Assembly (NCBI GenBank): GCA_947475995.1
Contig: CANJNI010000016.1
Coordinates: 1-64,000 of the forward strand
DNA: 64,000 bases
From: Beijerinckiaceae bacterium
GTDB lineage: Bacteria; Pseudomonadota; Alphaproteobacteria; Rhizobiales; Beijerinckiaceae
Reading direction: 5' to 3'
Part shown: one piece after another, positions 26,029-35,236 of the stretch
Layout: each line of letters opens with the position of its first letter
How positions within the stretch are numbered: the stretch's first letter is position 1
The notes under the pieces: model-generated
What the model was told of the DNA's origin: nothing
What the model saw: only the letters and a program-made list of their open reading frames with translations
The model's database searches: none
Position numbers and translations under genes: made by a program

Positions 26029-26898
26029 TCACCAGTTCAGGAGTCCGTGAGCGGCCTGGTTGGAGCCGTATCTCACACTTCCGACGATCGCCACAAAGAC
26101 CGCAGCGACAAGAAAACCGTCGAGCCGGTCCATGACGCCGCCATGGCCGGGGATCAGATGACTGGCATCCTTGACGGAAAAACGGCGCTTGAGGCCCGAT
26201 TCCAGAAAATCGCCACCCTGCGACAGAACCGCTGTGAACCAGCCGAGCGCCAGAATCGGCAGGACGGAGACCTCTGCCGGGCCGATCAGGGCCCTCAGCA
26301 CCAGCCAGCCGCATAGGGCGGCGCTGATCGTTCCGACCAGAAAACCCGACCAGGTCTTCTTGGGCGAGACGCGCGGCCAGAGTTTCGGCCCGCCGATCAG
26401 ACGGCCGCCGAAATAGGCCATGATGTCCGTCGTCCAGACAATTGCGAACAGCCAGGCGACGCCTTCGAACCCGCGGATAATCGAGGCGCGCAACAGGATG
26501 ACCGATATCAGCAGGGCGCCGGCATAGATCACGCCTGCCCCGCTCCACAGGCGCTTTCCGGGCTCGGCCACATAGGCGACAGCCGCCGCGCCGGCCAGCA
26601 GCGAAACCAGCGCCATCTCGGGCGCGCGATTCACCTCGAACGTGGCGACAGCCAGCAAGGCCGCAAAGCCGACAAAGAAACGACGACGCTCATGTGCGCC
26701 GCCGATCAGCTTCTGCCATTCCCAGAGGATCGCCAGACTGGCGGCCAGCCAGAAGAGATTGAAGATATGTCCGCCGGCCCAGAGGCTCCCGAGCGCGGCG
26801 GCGATCATCACGATGCCCGACGCAATGCGCGGCCCAAGATCGCTCATGGAGGATTTCGACGCCGCAGCGGCTTCGGCAGGTTCGGAGCCGGTCGTCAT
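26029..26898 (-). CDS. cdsA: Phosphatidate cytidylyltransferase
   Basis: 289 residues with about eight membrane helices. The C-terminal signature is seen as KRRFSVKDASHLIPGHGGVMDRLDG. It makes CDP-diacylglycerol, the precursor of all phospholipids including the phosphatidylcholine made by Pcs. The ATG overlaps the uppS stop by one base (TGATG), so the two are coupled. The first 20 residues are a soluble Ala/Ser-rich leader. Confidence 0.95.
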   Translation of the reverse strand: MTTGSEPAEAAAASKSSMSDLGPRIASGIVMIAAALGSLWAGGHIFNLFWLAASLAILWEWQKLIGGAHERRRFFVGFAALLAVATFEVNRAPEMALVSLLAGAAAVAYVAEPGKRLWSGAGVIYAGALLISVILLRASIIRGFEGVAWLFAIVWTTDIMAYFGGRLIGGPKLWPRVSPKKTWSGFLVGTISAALCGWLVLRALIGPAEVSVLPILALGWFTAVLSQGGDFLESGLKRRFSVKDASHLIPGHGGVMDRLDGFLVAAVFVAIVGSVRYGSNQAAHGLLNW

Positions 26899-27674
26899 CA
26901 CGAGGCCGTCTTGGCGGGCGGAACCGGCTCGGCCAGCCCCCCGTAGCGCCGGTCGCGGCCGGCGAATTCCAGCAAGGCCCCTTCCAGGGTGGCTTGATCG
27001 AAGTCGGGCCAGTGGATGGGAAGGAAGACGAATTCCGCATAGGCCGACTGCCAGAGGAGGAAATTCGACAGGCGCAGCTCCCCTGACGTGCGGATGACGA
27101 GATCGGGATCGGGAATGTCCGCCGTGTCCAGCGCGCCGCTCAAATGGTCCACATCAATCTGGGCCGGATCGAGCTTTCCGGCCGCGACATCCAGCGCCAG
27201 CCGCCGGGCGGCGTCGGCGATCTCCTGCCGGCTGCCGTAGTTGAAGGCGATGACCAGCGTGAGATTGCGGTTGTGGCGGGTCAGTTCCTCGGCTTCTTCC
27301 AGAAGGAGCCGGATGTCCGGGGCGAGGTTTTCGCGCCGTCCGATGATCCTCACCTTGACGCCGTTGCGGTGCAGTTCGGCAAGGTCGTTGCGGATGAAGC
27401 GCTTCAGCAGCCCCATCAGATCGGACACTTCCTGCTCGGGGCGGGACCAGTTTTCCGTCGAGAAGCTGTAGAGCGTCAGATACTGGATGCCGAGGTTGCC
27501 GGCCGCGCGGACCGTGCGCCGGACGGCCTCCACGCCGCGCCGGTGGCCTTCCAGACGCGGCAGACCGCGCGCCTTCGCCCAGCGCCCGTTGCCGTCCATG
27601 ATGATGGCGACGTGCCGAGGGGCGCCAGGCCTGCGGGCGCCGCGCGTCTCGTCGCCGGGCTGTTGTTGCTGCAT
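26898..27674 (-). CDS. uppS: Undecaprenyl diphosphate synthase
   Basis: 258 residues, cis-prenyltransferase. Catalytic Asp in [56 protein letters not shown]. It makes the C55 lipid carrier for peptidoglycan and O-antigen. ATG 27674 is chosen because the family starts shortly before [10 protein letters not shown]; an in-frame upstream extension to 27758 is not conserved. It is followed by cdsA with one base of overlap. Confidence 0.96.
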   Translation of the reverse strand: MQQQQPGDETRGARRPGAPRHVAIIMDGNGRWAKARGLPRLEGHRRGVEAVRRTVRAAGNLGIQYLTLYSFSTENWSRPEQEVSDLMGLLKRFIRNDLAELHRNGVKVRIIGRRENLAPDIRLLLEEAEELTRHNRNLTLVIAFNYGSRQEIADAARRLALDVAAGKLDPAQIDVDHLSGALDTADIPDPDLVIRTSGELRLSNFLLWQSAYAEFVFLPIHWPDFDQATLEGALLEFAGRDRRYGGLAEPVPPAKTAS

Positions 27675-27776
27675 CCGTTCCCGCGCTCCGGGCGAAATCT
27701 CAACCACACTTGAGGTTAAAACGCCACCCGTCCTTTTGTTTCCGGGGCGGTCTTCCACCGCGCTGCATCGGGGGCG

Positions 27777-28586
27777 TCAGGGCTCAAGCGGCGGATCGCC
27801 GACGCCGACGACATTCTGGTCGAAGTCGATGTTCGCGCCCGTCATCAATCCGGATTCGGCGGAAGCCAGCCAGGCGCAGGCGCGGGCGACTTCCATCGGG
27901 TCGATCAGGCGGCCGAACGGACGGGTTCGGGCTGCTTCTTCCAGCCAGCCATCCTGCGCGCCGTGGTACTCGCGCATGACGCGCTCCTCGCCGGGCGTAT
28001 TCATCCAGCCGATGTTGAGGCCATTGACCCTGATGCGGTGACGCACCAGCGAATGCGCCACATTGCGGGTGAGCGTTGCGAGCGCGCCCTTGGTGGTCGA
28101 ATAGGCGGTCAGGAAGGCCTGTCCGCCATGGGCCGACATGGACTGGATGTTGATGATCGAGCCTTCGATCTTTTCCCGCACCATGATGCGGGCGGCGCCC
28201 TGTATCAAGAAGAAGGGAGCCTTCACGTTGACGGCGAAAAGCTCGTCGTAGCGCTGCTCGGTCGTGTCGAGGATGTTGCCGCGATCCGTCAGGCCTGCGG
28301 CATTGACCAGAATGTCCACGCGCCCAAACGCCTTGTCGGCGGCGGCCACGACGGCCTGAACGTCGGCCATCACGGCCAGATCGGCCTTCACGAAAAGAGC
28401 TTTCGCGCCGAGCTTTGTAAGCCTTTCGGCGACCGCGGCTCCATTCGCCGCGTTGCGTCCGCAGATGACAATGCCTGAAGCGCCGCGCTCGGCGAAGAGG
28501 GTCGCGATGGCCTCGCCCAGACCCTGCGTCCCGCCGGTGACGATGGCGACCTTGCCGGTCAGACGCGCCAGATCGTTTCGACTCAT
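27777..28586 (-). CDS. SDR-family oxidoreductase
   Basis: 269 residues of the classical short-chain dehydrogenase type. Cofactor motif TGGTQGLGEA at about residue 15, NAAGL, catalytic Ser in NIQSMSAHGG and catalytic YSTTK. It probably uses NAD(P)(H) on an unidentified alcohol/ketone. GGAGG is 8 bp before ATG 28586. It lies 102 bp upstream of uppS on the same strand and is divergent from the phosphatase gene, so it may or may not be transcribed with the envelope block. Confidence 0.92.
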   Translation of the reverse strand: MSRNDLARLTGKVAIVTGGTQGLGEAIATLFAERGASGIVICGRNAANGAAVAERLTKLGAKALFVKADLAVMADVQAVVAAADKAFGRVDILVNAAGLTDRGNILDTTEQRYDELFAVNVKAPFFLIQGAARIMVREKIEGSIINIQSMSAHGGQAFLTAYSTTKGALATLTRNVAHSLVRHRIRVNGLNIGWMNTPGEERVMREYHGAQDGWLEEAARTRPFGRLIDPMEVARACAWLASAESGLMTGANIDFDQNVVGVGDPPLEP

Positions 28587-28678
28587 GTGCAAAATCCTCC
28601 GTGGAGGCGAACAAACCAGAAGGCGACTGCCTGACAAGCCATTTCTTGTGCTATGCGGGTGGCGACAAGGGGGACCGA

Positions 28679-29476
28679 ATGTCGAAAGCCGCCATCAGCG
28701 AACAGGAACTCGCCGCAAGATATCTGGCGCTTCCCGGTCTGGCGCAGGACCTCGGCCATCTGGCCATGGGTTTCTTCAACAATCGCGAGTCCCTCAACAC
28801 CCGCATGAAGGGGACGCAGGACTTCATCACCGAAGCCGACGGCGCGGTGGAAGCGCGCTTCCGGGCGCTGATCGCGTCAGCCTTCCCAGGCGACAGCGTC
28901 ATGGGCGAGGAAATGGGCGGCGGGAATTCCGATCTCCTGTGGATCATCGACCCCATCGACGGCACCGCCAATTTTGCTCGTGGCGACAGGGTCTGGTGCA
29001 TTTCCATCGGTTTCGTGGTGGGAGGCGTTCCGACGCTTGGACTGATCTACGCGCCGGCGCTTGACGAGACCTTCCTGGCGCGACGGGGCGGCGGGGCGAC
29101 CATGAACGGCAAACCGATCCGGGCGGCGGAGACGGACGCCATCGAACAGGCGACGATCGAATTCGGCTGGTCTTCACGCCTGCCGACAAAGGACTATCTG
29201 GATGTGGTCGCAGGGCTTTTCGACACGGGAGCCCATGTGAAGCGCTGCGCGTCGGGCGCGCTCGGCATGGCGCATGTGGCGATGGGCCGGACCGACGCCT
29301 ATGGCGAATTGCACATCAACGCCTGGGATGTGGCCGCCGGGATCGTGATCGCCTCGGAGGCGGGCGCGCGCATCAATGACTTCTGCACGGGCGACTGGCT
29401 GGGCGACGGCAATCCCATTCTGGCGACCACGCCTGCACTTTGGGGCCCGATTTCCAGGGCTTGCGGCGTCCGCTAG
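28679..29476 (+). CDS. Inositol-monophosphatase-family phosphatase
   Basis: 265 residues with the lithium-sensitive phosphatase fold. Metal ligands are in GEEMGGG, the core WIIDPIDGTANFARG and the C-terminal INAWDVAAG. Members hydrolyse inositol-1-phosphate, histidinol phosphate, sugar phosphates or nucleotide phosphates in the cytoplasm; the exact substrate is not readable. AAGGGGG precedes the ATG. It lies 96 bp upstream of an AfuABC-like transporter with PHO half-sites between, which suggests that it dephosphorylates an imported phosphate ester (inference). Confidence 0.9.
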   Translation: MSKAAISEQELAARYLALPGLAQDLGHLAMGFFNNRESLNTRMKGTQDFITEADGAVEARFRALIASAFPGDSVMGEEMGGGNSDLLWIIDPIDGTANFARGDRVWCISIGFVVGGVPTLGLIYAPALDETFLARRGGGATMNGKPIRAAETDAIEQATIEFGWSSRLPTKDYLDVVAGLFDTGAHVKRCASGALGMAHVAMGRTDAYGELHINAWDVAAGIVIASEAGARINDFCTGDWLGDGNPILATTPALWGPISRACGVR

Positions 29477-29514
29477 GTCGGGAACGCCCGAAAACAATTG
29501 TCCGCCAGTCTCAT

Positions 29515-29541
29515 TGACAGGTTTATGACAGTTCGATGACA
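29515..29541. promoter_or_regulatory. Triple PHO half-site (PhoB site) upstream of the AfuABC-like operon
   Basis: TGACA occurs three times at exactly 11-bp spacing (29515, 29526, 29537). On the minus strand the two best units read CTGTCAT AAAC CTGTCAA, almost identical to the E. coli PHO box. The site ends 31 bp before the receptor ATG, with AGGAGG in between. The units point opposite to the transporter gene, which is unusual and the main reason for caution. Confidence 0.6.
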
Positions 29542-29572
29542 TAGGTTTCAGAAGAGTTTTCAGGAGGAACGC

Positions 29573-30613
29573 ATGTCCACCAAAACCACCATGAAATTCG
29601 TCGGCCTCGGCCTTCTCTCGACCCTGCCCTTCATGGCCCCGCAGGCCGCGTCCGGACAGGAACTTGTCGTCTATTGCGGCGTGCAGGAAGAATGGTGCCG
29701 GCCCATGATGCAGGCCTTCGAGCGCAAGACGGGCGTCAAGGTGCTGATGACCCGCAAGTCCGCCGGCGAAATCTACGCGCAGTTGAAGGCTGAAGCCTCG
29801 AACCCGCGCGCCGACGTGTGGTGGGGCGGCACGGGCGACCCCCATCTTCAGGCAGCCGAAGAAGGTCTGACCGAACCCTACAAGCCGGCCATTCTGTCCG
29901 AGCTGCAGCCGTGGGCGTTGAAGCAGGCTGAAACCGCCAAGAACCGCACTGTCGGCATCTATGCGGGCGGCCTCGGCTACTCGTTCAACACCGAGCAGCT
30001 CGCCAAGCGCAAGCTCCCCGAGCCGAAGTGCTGGGCGGACCTCACCAAGGCCGACTACAAGGATGAAGTGCAGGTCGCCGATCCGAATGCGTCGGGCACG
30101 TCCTACAACATGCTCGCCACCATGGTGCAGCTGATGGGCGAACAGCAGGCGTTCGACTACCTGAAAGCCATGCACAAGAACGTCAACCAGTACACCAAGA
30201 CCGGCGCGGCCCCTGCCCGTGCGGTTTCGACCGGCGAGTCCGTAATCGGCATCACCTTCATGCATGATGCGGTGACGGAAGCCGTCAACGGCGCCCCCGT
30301 GAAGGTCGTGTCGCCGTGCGAAGGCACCGGCTACGAGATCGGCTCCATGTCGATCATCAAGGGCGCGAAGAACATGGAAAGCGCCAAGAAGTTCTATGAC
30401 TGGGCGCTGACCCCGGAAGCGCAGGAAATCGGCGCGACCGCCAAGGCCTATCAGGTGCCGTCGAACAAGAACTCCAAGACGCCCCCGCAGGCGCCGAAGC
30501 TCACGGACATCAAGCTGATCGACTACGACTTCGCCAAATACGGCTCGTCGGCTGAACGCACGCGCCTGCTCGCCAAGTGGGATGCGGAAGTCCGCAACGC
30601 ACCGAAGCGGTAA
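29573..30613 (+). CDS. ABC transporter substrate-binding protein, AfuA-like
   Basis: 346 residues: signal peptide ending at AASGQ, then LVVYCGVQEEWCRPMMQAF and the subfamily motif VWWGGTGDPHLQAAEEG. It belongs to the ferric-iron-type (cluster D) receptors, but the GGTGDPHLQAA form and the sizes of all three subunits match AfuABC, shown in Actinobacillus to carry hexose phosphates rather than iron. No conserved pair of iron-binding tyrosines was evident. Two additional cysteines, after YCGV and in EEWC, lie close together near the start. AGGAGG precedes the ATG, and PHO half-sites lie upstream. Confidence 0.85.
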   Translation: MSTKTTMKFVGLGLLSTLPFMAPQAASGQELVVYCGVQEEWCRPMMQAFERKTGVKVLMTRKSAGEIYAQLKAEASNPRADVWWGGTGDPHLQAAEEGLTEPYKPAILSELQPWALKQAETAKNRTVGIYAGGLGYSFNTEQLAKRKLPEPKCWADLTKADYKDEVQVADPNASGTSYNMLATMVQLMGEQQAFDYLKAMHKNVNQYTKTGAAPARAVSTGESVIGITFMHDAVTEAVNGAPVKVVSPCEGTGYEIGSMSIIKGAKNMESAKKFYDWALTPEAQEIGATAKAYQVPSNKNSKTPPQAPKLTDIKLIDYDFAKYGSSAERTRLLAKWDAEVRNAPKR

Positions 30614-30636
30614 GCCTCACCGGCAAGGGGCGTATC

Positions 30637-32763
30637 GTGCGTCGTCGCGTTGCAGACAAAGGCGTAACGGATCTTGCGGCGGCCGCTCTGGCCGCCGTTT
30701 GTTTCGCCGCGACTCCCTGGGCCTTCGTGGGCGATTTTCGCCCCGGCCTGTGGTGGGTGCTGGATGGGCGGTGGCCGATTGCCTTGCCGCTGCTCGCCAC
30801 GGTCGCCATCGGCGTTCTGGCGATGCGAGGCCCCTCGACCGGTCGACTGCGCGCAGCACTCAGCGGCGCGGGCGTATTCTTCCTGCTCGCCTACGGTTTC
30901 TGGCCGGGCCTGTTCGACGGCAAGCCTCCGCTGGCTCTGGGTATCGGCGCGGCGGTTCTTGGCGCGGCCCTGACCTTTCAGGGCGCGCGGGCTCTGGCTG
31001 CCAGCGGGGCCTTCAAGGCCGACCGCTGGGTGGCGACCACGACGGTGACGATCTTCGTCTCGGTGATGCTGTTCGTCTTTTTTCCCGTATGCGCCGCCCT
31101 GGTGAACGCATTCCTCGACCGCACCGGCGCGATCGACCTGCCCCTGGCGGTCTCGCGTTTCACCGCGCGCGACATCTGGTCGGTGGCCTGCCTGACGTCG
31201 GACCAGAATTGCGGCGTCGTCATCAATACGATGTGGCTCGGGATACTGGCCGGCGCCTTCTCGACCTTTCTGGGTCTCGCCTTCGCGCTTCTGGCGCAGC
31301 GCGGCAATCTGAAGAGCACGAAGATTTTCGACGCGCTTTCGGTTCTGCCGATCATTACGCCGCCTTTCGTGATCGCGATGGCGCTGGTGGTTCTGTTCGG
31401 CCGCACGGGCGTGGTGACGACCTTCCTCGACAATTACGCCGGCATTCCCCGTTCGCGCTGGATCTACGGTCTGCCGGGCGTGCTGATCGCGCAGGTCCTG
31501 TCGCAGACGCCCCTGTCCTACATGATCCTGCGCGGCGCACTGCAGGGCATTTCCCCGTCGCTTGAAGAAGCCGCGCAAACGCTGCGCGCCGGGCGCTGGC
31601 ATACGTTCAAGACAGTCACTTGGCCGCTGCTGCGGCCCGCCGTCGCGGCCTCCTGTCTGCTCGGTTTCGTCGAGAGCCTGGCGGATTTCGGCAATCCGGT
31701 GGTGCTCGGCGGATCGTTCGAGGTGCTGTCCACAAAGATCTATTTCGCGGTCGCGGGCGCGCAATACGATCCGGGCCGCTCGGCCATTCTGGCGCTCATC
31801 CTGCTCGCGTTGACGCTGACCGCGTTCTGGTTCCAGACCGTGTGGCTCGGTCGCCGCTCCTACGTCACCGTCACCGGCAAGGGCGACAATGGCGTACCGC
31901 CCAGCCTTCCGGTCGGGCTGCGCCGCGCCGCCATGGGCGTCGTGATCCCCTGGGTGATCCTGACCGTCGCGCTGTACGGCGTGATCATGATCGGCGGCTT
32001 CGTGACCGACATCGGCCGCGGGGCGATGACGCCGACCTTCAAGCATTTCGCGACCGGGTTCGCGATCGAGATGACGCCGCACGGATTGTTCTTCTCGGGG
32101 TCGGCCTGGGACTCGTTCTTCGTCACCGTCGGCGTCGCGGCTGTCGCGGCTCCGATCACCACGCTGGTCGGCATCCTGACCGCCTATGTGCTGAGCCGGC
32201 ACAATTTCATCGGCAAGCGCACCTTCGAATTCGTCACCATGCTGGCCTTTGCGATCCCCGGTACGGTCATCGGCGTCGCCTATGTGTCGGCGTTCAATAC
32301 GCCGCCGGTCGAACTCGCCGGAACGGGCCTGATCCTTGTCATCTGCTTCGTGTTCCGCAACATGCCTGTGGGCGTGCGGGCGGGCATTGCGGCGCTGAGC
32401 CAGATCGACAAGTCGCTCGATGAAGCCTCGACGACTCTCGGGGCCAGCACCGGAACGACCGTGAAGCGCGTGACGATCCCGCTGCTCAAACATGCCATCA
32501 TCGCGACGCTGGTCTTCTCCTTCGTGCACGCAATGACGGCGGTGAGCGCCATCGTGTTCCTCGTGACCGCACGCTACAACATGGCCACGGCCTATATCGT
32601 CGGGCGCGTGGACGCGGGCGAATATCCGCTCGCCATCGCCTATTCGTCGCTGCTCATCGTCTTCATGCTGCTGGTGGTGCTGCTGATCCAGTTGCTCGTC
32701 GGCGAACGCAAGCTCGGACGTCGCGGCGTCGCCGCCAATCCCGTCAATCTCGGAGCCCGCTGA
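30637..32763 (+). CDS. ABC transporter permease, fused double module (AfuB-like)
   Basis: 708 residues with about 14-16 membrane helices. Two BPD_transp_1 modules are fused in one chain; each has an EAA loop for ATPase contact, LEEAAQTLRAGRWHTFKTVT (about residue 310) and LDEASTTLGASTGTTVKRVT (about residue 600). An additional hydrophobic N-terminal region precedes module one. GTG 30637 is chosen because AAGGGG lies 6 bp upstream and 23 bp separate it from the receptor gene. It abuts the ATPase gene with no gap. Confidence 0.88.
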   Translation: MRRRVADKGVTDLAAAALAAVCFAATPWAFVGDFRPGLWWVLDGRWPIALPLLATVAIGVLAMRGPSTGRLRAALSGAGVFFLLAYGFWPGLFDGKPPLALGIGAAVLGAALTFQGARALAASGAFKADRWVATTTVTIFVSVMLFVFFPVCAALVNAFLDRTGAIDLPLAVSRFTARDIWSVACLTSDQNCGVVINTMWLGILAGAFSTFLGLAFALLAQRGNLKSTKIFDALSVLPIITPPFVIAMALVVLFGRTGVVTTFLDNYAGIPRSRWIYGLPGVLIAQVLSQTPLSYMILRGALQGISPSLEEAAQTLRAGRWHTFKTVTWPLLRPAVAASCLLGFVESLADFGNPVVLGGSFEVLSTKIYFAVAGAQYDPGRSAILALILLALTLTAFWFQTVWLGRRSYVTVTGKGDNGVPPSLPVGLRRAAMGVVIPWVILTVALYGVIMIGGFVTDIGRGAMTPTFKHFATGFAIEMTPHGLFFSGSAWDSFFVTVGVAAVAAPITTLVGILTAYVLSRHNFIGKRTFEFVTMLAFAIPGTVIGVAYVSAFNTPPVELAGTGLILVICFVFRNMPVGVRAGIAALSQIDKSLDEASTTLGASTGTTVKRVTIPLLKHAIIATLVFSFVHAMTAVSAIVFLVTARYNMATAYIVGRVDAGEYPLAIAYSSLLIVFMLLVVLLIQLLVGERKLGRRGVAANPVNLGAR

Positions 32764-33813
32764 ATGTCGCGCGCAGCTTCTGTCCGCTTCGAAAAAGTCT
32801 CGCGCCTTTACGGCGACGTTCGCGCCGTGAACGAAGTGTCGTTCGAGGTGCAGGCGGGCACGCTCGTCACCCTGCTTGGACCCTCGGGCTGCGGCAAAAC
32901 CACGACGCTGCGCCTCGTCGCCGGCCTTGAACAGGCATCCAGCGGCAAGATCTTCATCGGCGACGAGGACGTGACGGCGCTCGGCGCCGCAGAGCGCGAC
33001 GTCTCCATGGTGTTCCAGAGCTATGCGCTCTTTCCGCACATGAACGTGATGGACAATGTCATGTATGGCCCGCTCGCGTCCGGCGCGAAAAAGGCCGAAG
33101 CGAAGGAAATGGCGCTCGAGAAGCTCGCGCTGGTCGGCCTCAAGGGCTTCGAGGGACGCCTGCCCTCCGAGCTTTCCGGCGGCCAGCAGCAGCGCGTGGC
33201 GCTTGCCCGCGCCATCGTGCTGGAACCGCGCATGCTGCTCTTCGACGAGCCCCTTTCGAACCTCGACGCGCGCCTGCGCCGCAAGGTGCGGGACGACATT
33301 CGCGATCTCCAGCAGCTGCTGGGGCTGACGGTGCTTTACGTCACGCACGACCAGCAGGAGGCGCTGGCCGTCTCCGACAAGGTGATCGTGATGGACAATG
33401 CGGTGATCGCCCAGCAGGGCGCGCCGCACGATCTCTATGAGCGCCCGCAAAGCCGCTTCCTCGCCGACTTCATCGGCGAATCGAACATCATCGAGGGAAG
33501 CTTCTCGACCTCGGGCGCAGATACGCTGTTCACCGCAGGCGGCGTCACGCTGACGCTCGGTTCCGTCGCCTTCAAGCCCACCGACAAGATGATCGCCATC
33601 CGGCCCGACCGTCTCAAGCTGAGCGCAGGCGGCGACGGCGCCATCAAGGTGCGCCGCCGCGCGTATGTGGGCCATGCGTGGGAATATTCGCTCGACACGC
33701 CCTGGAAGGGCGAGTTGCTGGCCATCGCCCCCGCCCGCCACGAACTGGTTGAAGTCGGAACGAGCGTCGCACTGACGATTGATGCGGGCTCGGCCATTCC
33801 GCTCGGGAGATAG
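32764..33813 (+). CDS. ABC transporter ATP-binding protein (AfuC/FbpC-like)
   Basis: 349 residues. Walker A LLGPSGCGKTT, Q-loop VFQSYALFPHMNV, signature LSGGQQQRVALARAI, Walker B MLLFDEPLSNLDA, switch His in LYVTHDQQEAL, then a C-terminal TOBE-like regulatory domain (about residues 240-349). It energises the fused permease. Its ATG directly follows the permease TGA, so the three genes form one operon. Confidence 0.93.
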   Translation: MSRAASVRFEKVSRLYGDVRAVNEVSFEVQAGTLVTLLGPSGCGKTTTLRLVAGLEQASSGKIFIGDEDVTALGAAERDVSMVFQSYALFPHMNVMDNVMYGPLASGAKKAEAKEMALEKLALVGLKGFEGRLPSELSGGQQQRVALARAIVLEPRMLLFDEPLSNLDARLRRKVRDDIRDLQQLLGLTVLYVTHDQQEALAVSDKVIVMDNAVIAQQGAPHDLYERPQSRFLADFIGESNIIEGSFSTSGADTLFTAGGVTLTLGSVAFKPTDKMIAIRPDRLKLSAGGDGAIKVRRRAYVGHAWEYSLDTPWKGELLAIAPARHELVEVGTSVALTIDAGSAIPLGR

Positions 33814-33859
33814 TTCGGCGGGCTGCGCGAAATCGGGTCTAAAACCTGCGCGCAATGCG

Positions 33860-33888
33860 TTGACAGCCCCCGCCCAACCCCCTAGATA
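33860..33888 (+). promoter_or_regulatory. Sigma-70-type promoter of the tRNA-Gln gene
   Basis: TTGACA (33860-33865), a 17-bp spacer, TAGATA (33883-33888). Transcription would begin about 7 bp later, some 46 bp before the mature tRNA. Confidence 0.75.
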
Positions 33889-33941
33889 ACGCGCCACGGC
33901 AACGCGTCCGCGCGCTGCGCCTGCGGCGGCGAAAGCCCCGT

Positions 33942-34015
33942 TGGGGGATAGTTCAACGGTAGAACTGCGGACTCTGACTCCGTCAATCTTGGTTCGAATC
34001 CAGGTCCCCCAGCCA
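33942..34015 (+). tRNA. tRNA-Gln (anticodon CTG)
   Basis: A 74-nt cloverleaf with encoded CCA. Acceptor TGGGGGA pairs with TCCCCCA; D-arm TAGTTCAACGGTAGAAC; anticodon stem GCGGA/TCCGT around loop CTCTGAC (anticodon CTG, reads CAG); T-arm GGTTCGAATCC; discriminator G. A consensus promoter lies upstream. Confidence 0.97.
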
Positions 34016-34102
34016 AACGCTCTTCAATCACCTGATGCCTGCGCCGCCCGGAACGGGGCGCTCGCGACATCGTTGGGTCTTCTGCACGAGCAGGAGAGCC
34101 AA

Positions 34103-34393
34103 ATGTCCGGCAACGACCAGTTTCCAAATGTCGACCAGTTGCGCGCCGCCATCGACGGCGGGCAGACGCGCGACAAGGTCGCCTTTCCCGATCCGGCGGC
34201 TGCGCCGCTCGGCACCGATGAGGAAGCTGCCGGAACTCCCCTGCCGCCAGCGGCCGTGCGGGCGACATACGAGCGTGAAACCTCCCGCCGCGTTAGCCGC
34301 CACCGATCGCATGGGGATCGCCGCGGCTTGTGGATTCTCATGGGCCTCATGGCGGCGATCGGCATCGCCCTGACGGTGGGTTACCTGGCGTGA
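34103..34393 (+). CDS. Small single-pass membrane protein, hypothetical
   Basis: 96 residues: an acidic, proline-rich cytoplasmic-type N-terminal part and one C-terminal membrane helix (GLWILMGLMAAIGIALTVGYLA) preceded by a basic stretch (RRVSRHRSHGDRR). The topology suggests a tail-anchored protein with its N-terminus inside. CAGGAGAG lies 8 bp upstream of the ATG. Function unknown. It is 87 bp downstream of the tRNA and ends at a bidirectional terminator. Confidence 0.75.
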   Translation: MSGNDQFPNVDQLRAAIDGGQTRDKVAFPDPAAAPLGTDEEAAGTPLPPAAVRATYERETSRRVSRHRSHGDRRGLWILMGLMAAIGIALTVGYLA

Positions 34394-34405
34394 ACCGCAC
34401 ATGCA

Positions 34406-34431
34406 AAAAGCCCCGCCGGAGCGGGGCTTTT
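34406..34431. terminator. Bidirectional terminator
   Basis: AAAAGCCCCGC, loop CGGA, GCGGGGCTTTT. T-runs occur on both strands, so it serves the small membrane protein (plus) and the PRC-barrel gene (minus), which converge here. Confidence 0.9.
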
Positions 34432-34447
34432 CGTCAATCGCTAAACC

Positions 34448-35116
34448 TTAGCGATTGTTCGTTCCAGCCGGATTGTTGTAGCTGGAATAGGTGAACTCCG
34501 GCATGGCCTTCAGCTGGTCCTTGCTGGCGTTCAGGATGCCGTGATCCGGATACCAGTTGCGATCGGCGTTCGTCGACGCAGTGCTGCGCGCCGCGCTGTT
34601 GGCCGTCACATTGGCGTTGCCGGCGTTGCCGGCGTCGGTGCGCGGATTGGCGGCTCCGACCGTGTTGTTGCGCGCGGCATTGTTGGCGGCTGCGTTGTTC
34701 GCCGTATTGGCAGCCGTGCGAGCCTCATCGACGAAACGCAACTGGTCGAACGCGACCATGACGTCATGCTCGCCCATGCCGAGGAAGCCGCCGACGCCAA
34801 TCACGACGCCGGTGATCTTTCCCTGATGGTCGAGAATGATCTCGTTCACGTCGCCGAGCTTTTCGTTCTGCTGATTGTAGATGTTGAGCCCGATCAGCTT
34901 GGACGCGCGCCAGCCCGACCTGGGCATCATGGCGGCGGACGTGTTCAGCGCCGGGTTGTTCATCGGCGCGGGCGCCGCGGCGGGCGCCGCGTTCGGCGAA
35001 GTCATGTTGGAATTGGGAGCAGTGGTCGACGTATTCGGCGACGGCTGCTGGGCGAATGCTCCGGTAACGGCGAGTGACGTCGTCATCAGAGCGGCGGCAG
35101 CGATTGTTTTCAGCAT
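34448..35116 (-). CDS. Secreted PRC-barrel domain protein
   Basis: 222 residues: signal peptide (MLKTIAAAALMTTSLAVTGAFA), an Asn/Pro/Ala-rich linker, a PRC-barrel at about residues 70-130 (ASKLIGLNIYNQQNEKLGDV...HQGKITGVVIGVGGFLGMGEHDV), a second Asn/Ala-rich linker, and a C-terminal segment FTYSSYNNPAGTNNR. PRC-barrels mediate protein or RNA contacts; secreted versions are common in rhizobia and of unknown role. AAGGA precedes ATG 35116. Confidence 0.85.
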   Translation of the reverse strand: MLKTIAAAALMTTSLAVTGAFAQQPSPNTSTTAPNSNMTSPNAAPAAAPAPMNNPALNTSAAMMPRSGWRASKLIGLNIYNQQNEKLGDVNEIILDHQGKITGVVIGVGGFLGMGEHDVMVAFDQLRFVDEARTAANTANNAAANNAARNNTVGAANPRTDAGNAGNANVTANSAARSTASTNADRNWYPDHGILNASKDQLKAMPEFTYSSYNNPAGTNNR

Positions 35117-35236
35117 ATTTGTTTCCTTCATGCGGGTTGAAACCTGCCCCAACAACCCGCCGGATTGCTGCCTTGTTCCGCCGGATGGGTATTCCGAACC
35201 CTGACAATGAAGGCGGAGGACGCACGGAAAGCGAAA

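Noticed and set aside
30523-33897. 1124-residue open frame opposite the ABC permease/ATPase genes
   Set aside because: It is the antisense shadow of two well-supported genes in high-GC DNA, has a compositionally odd Arg/His/Gln-rich product and no recognisable domain.
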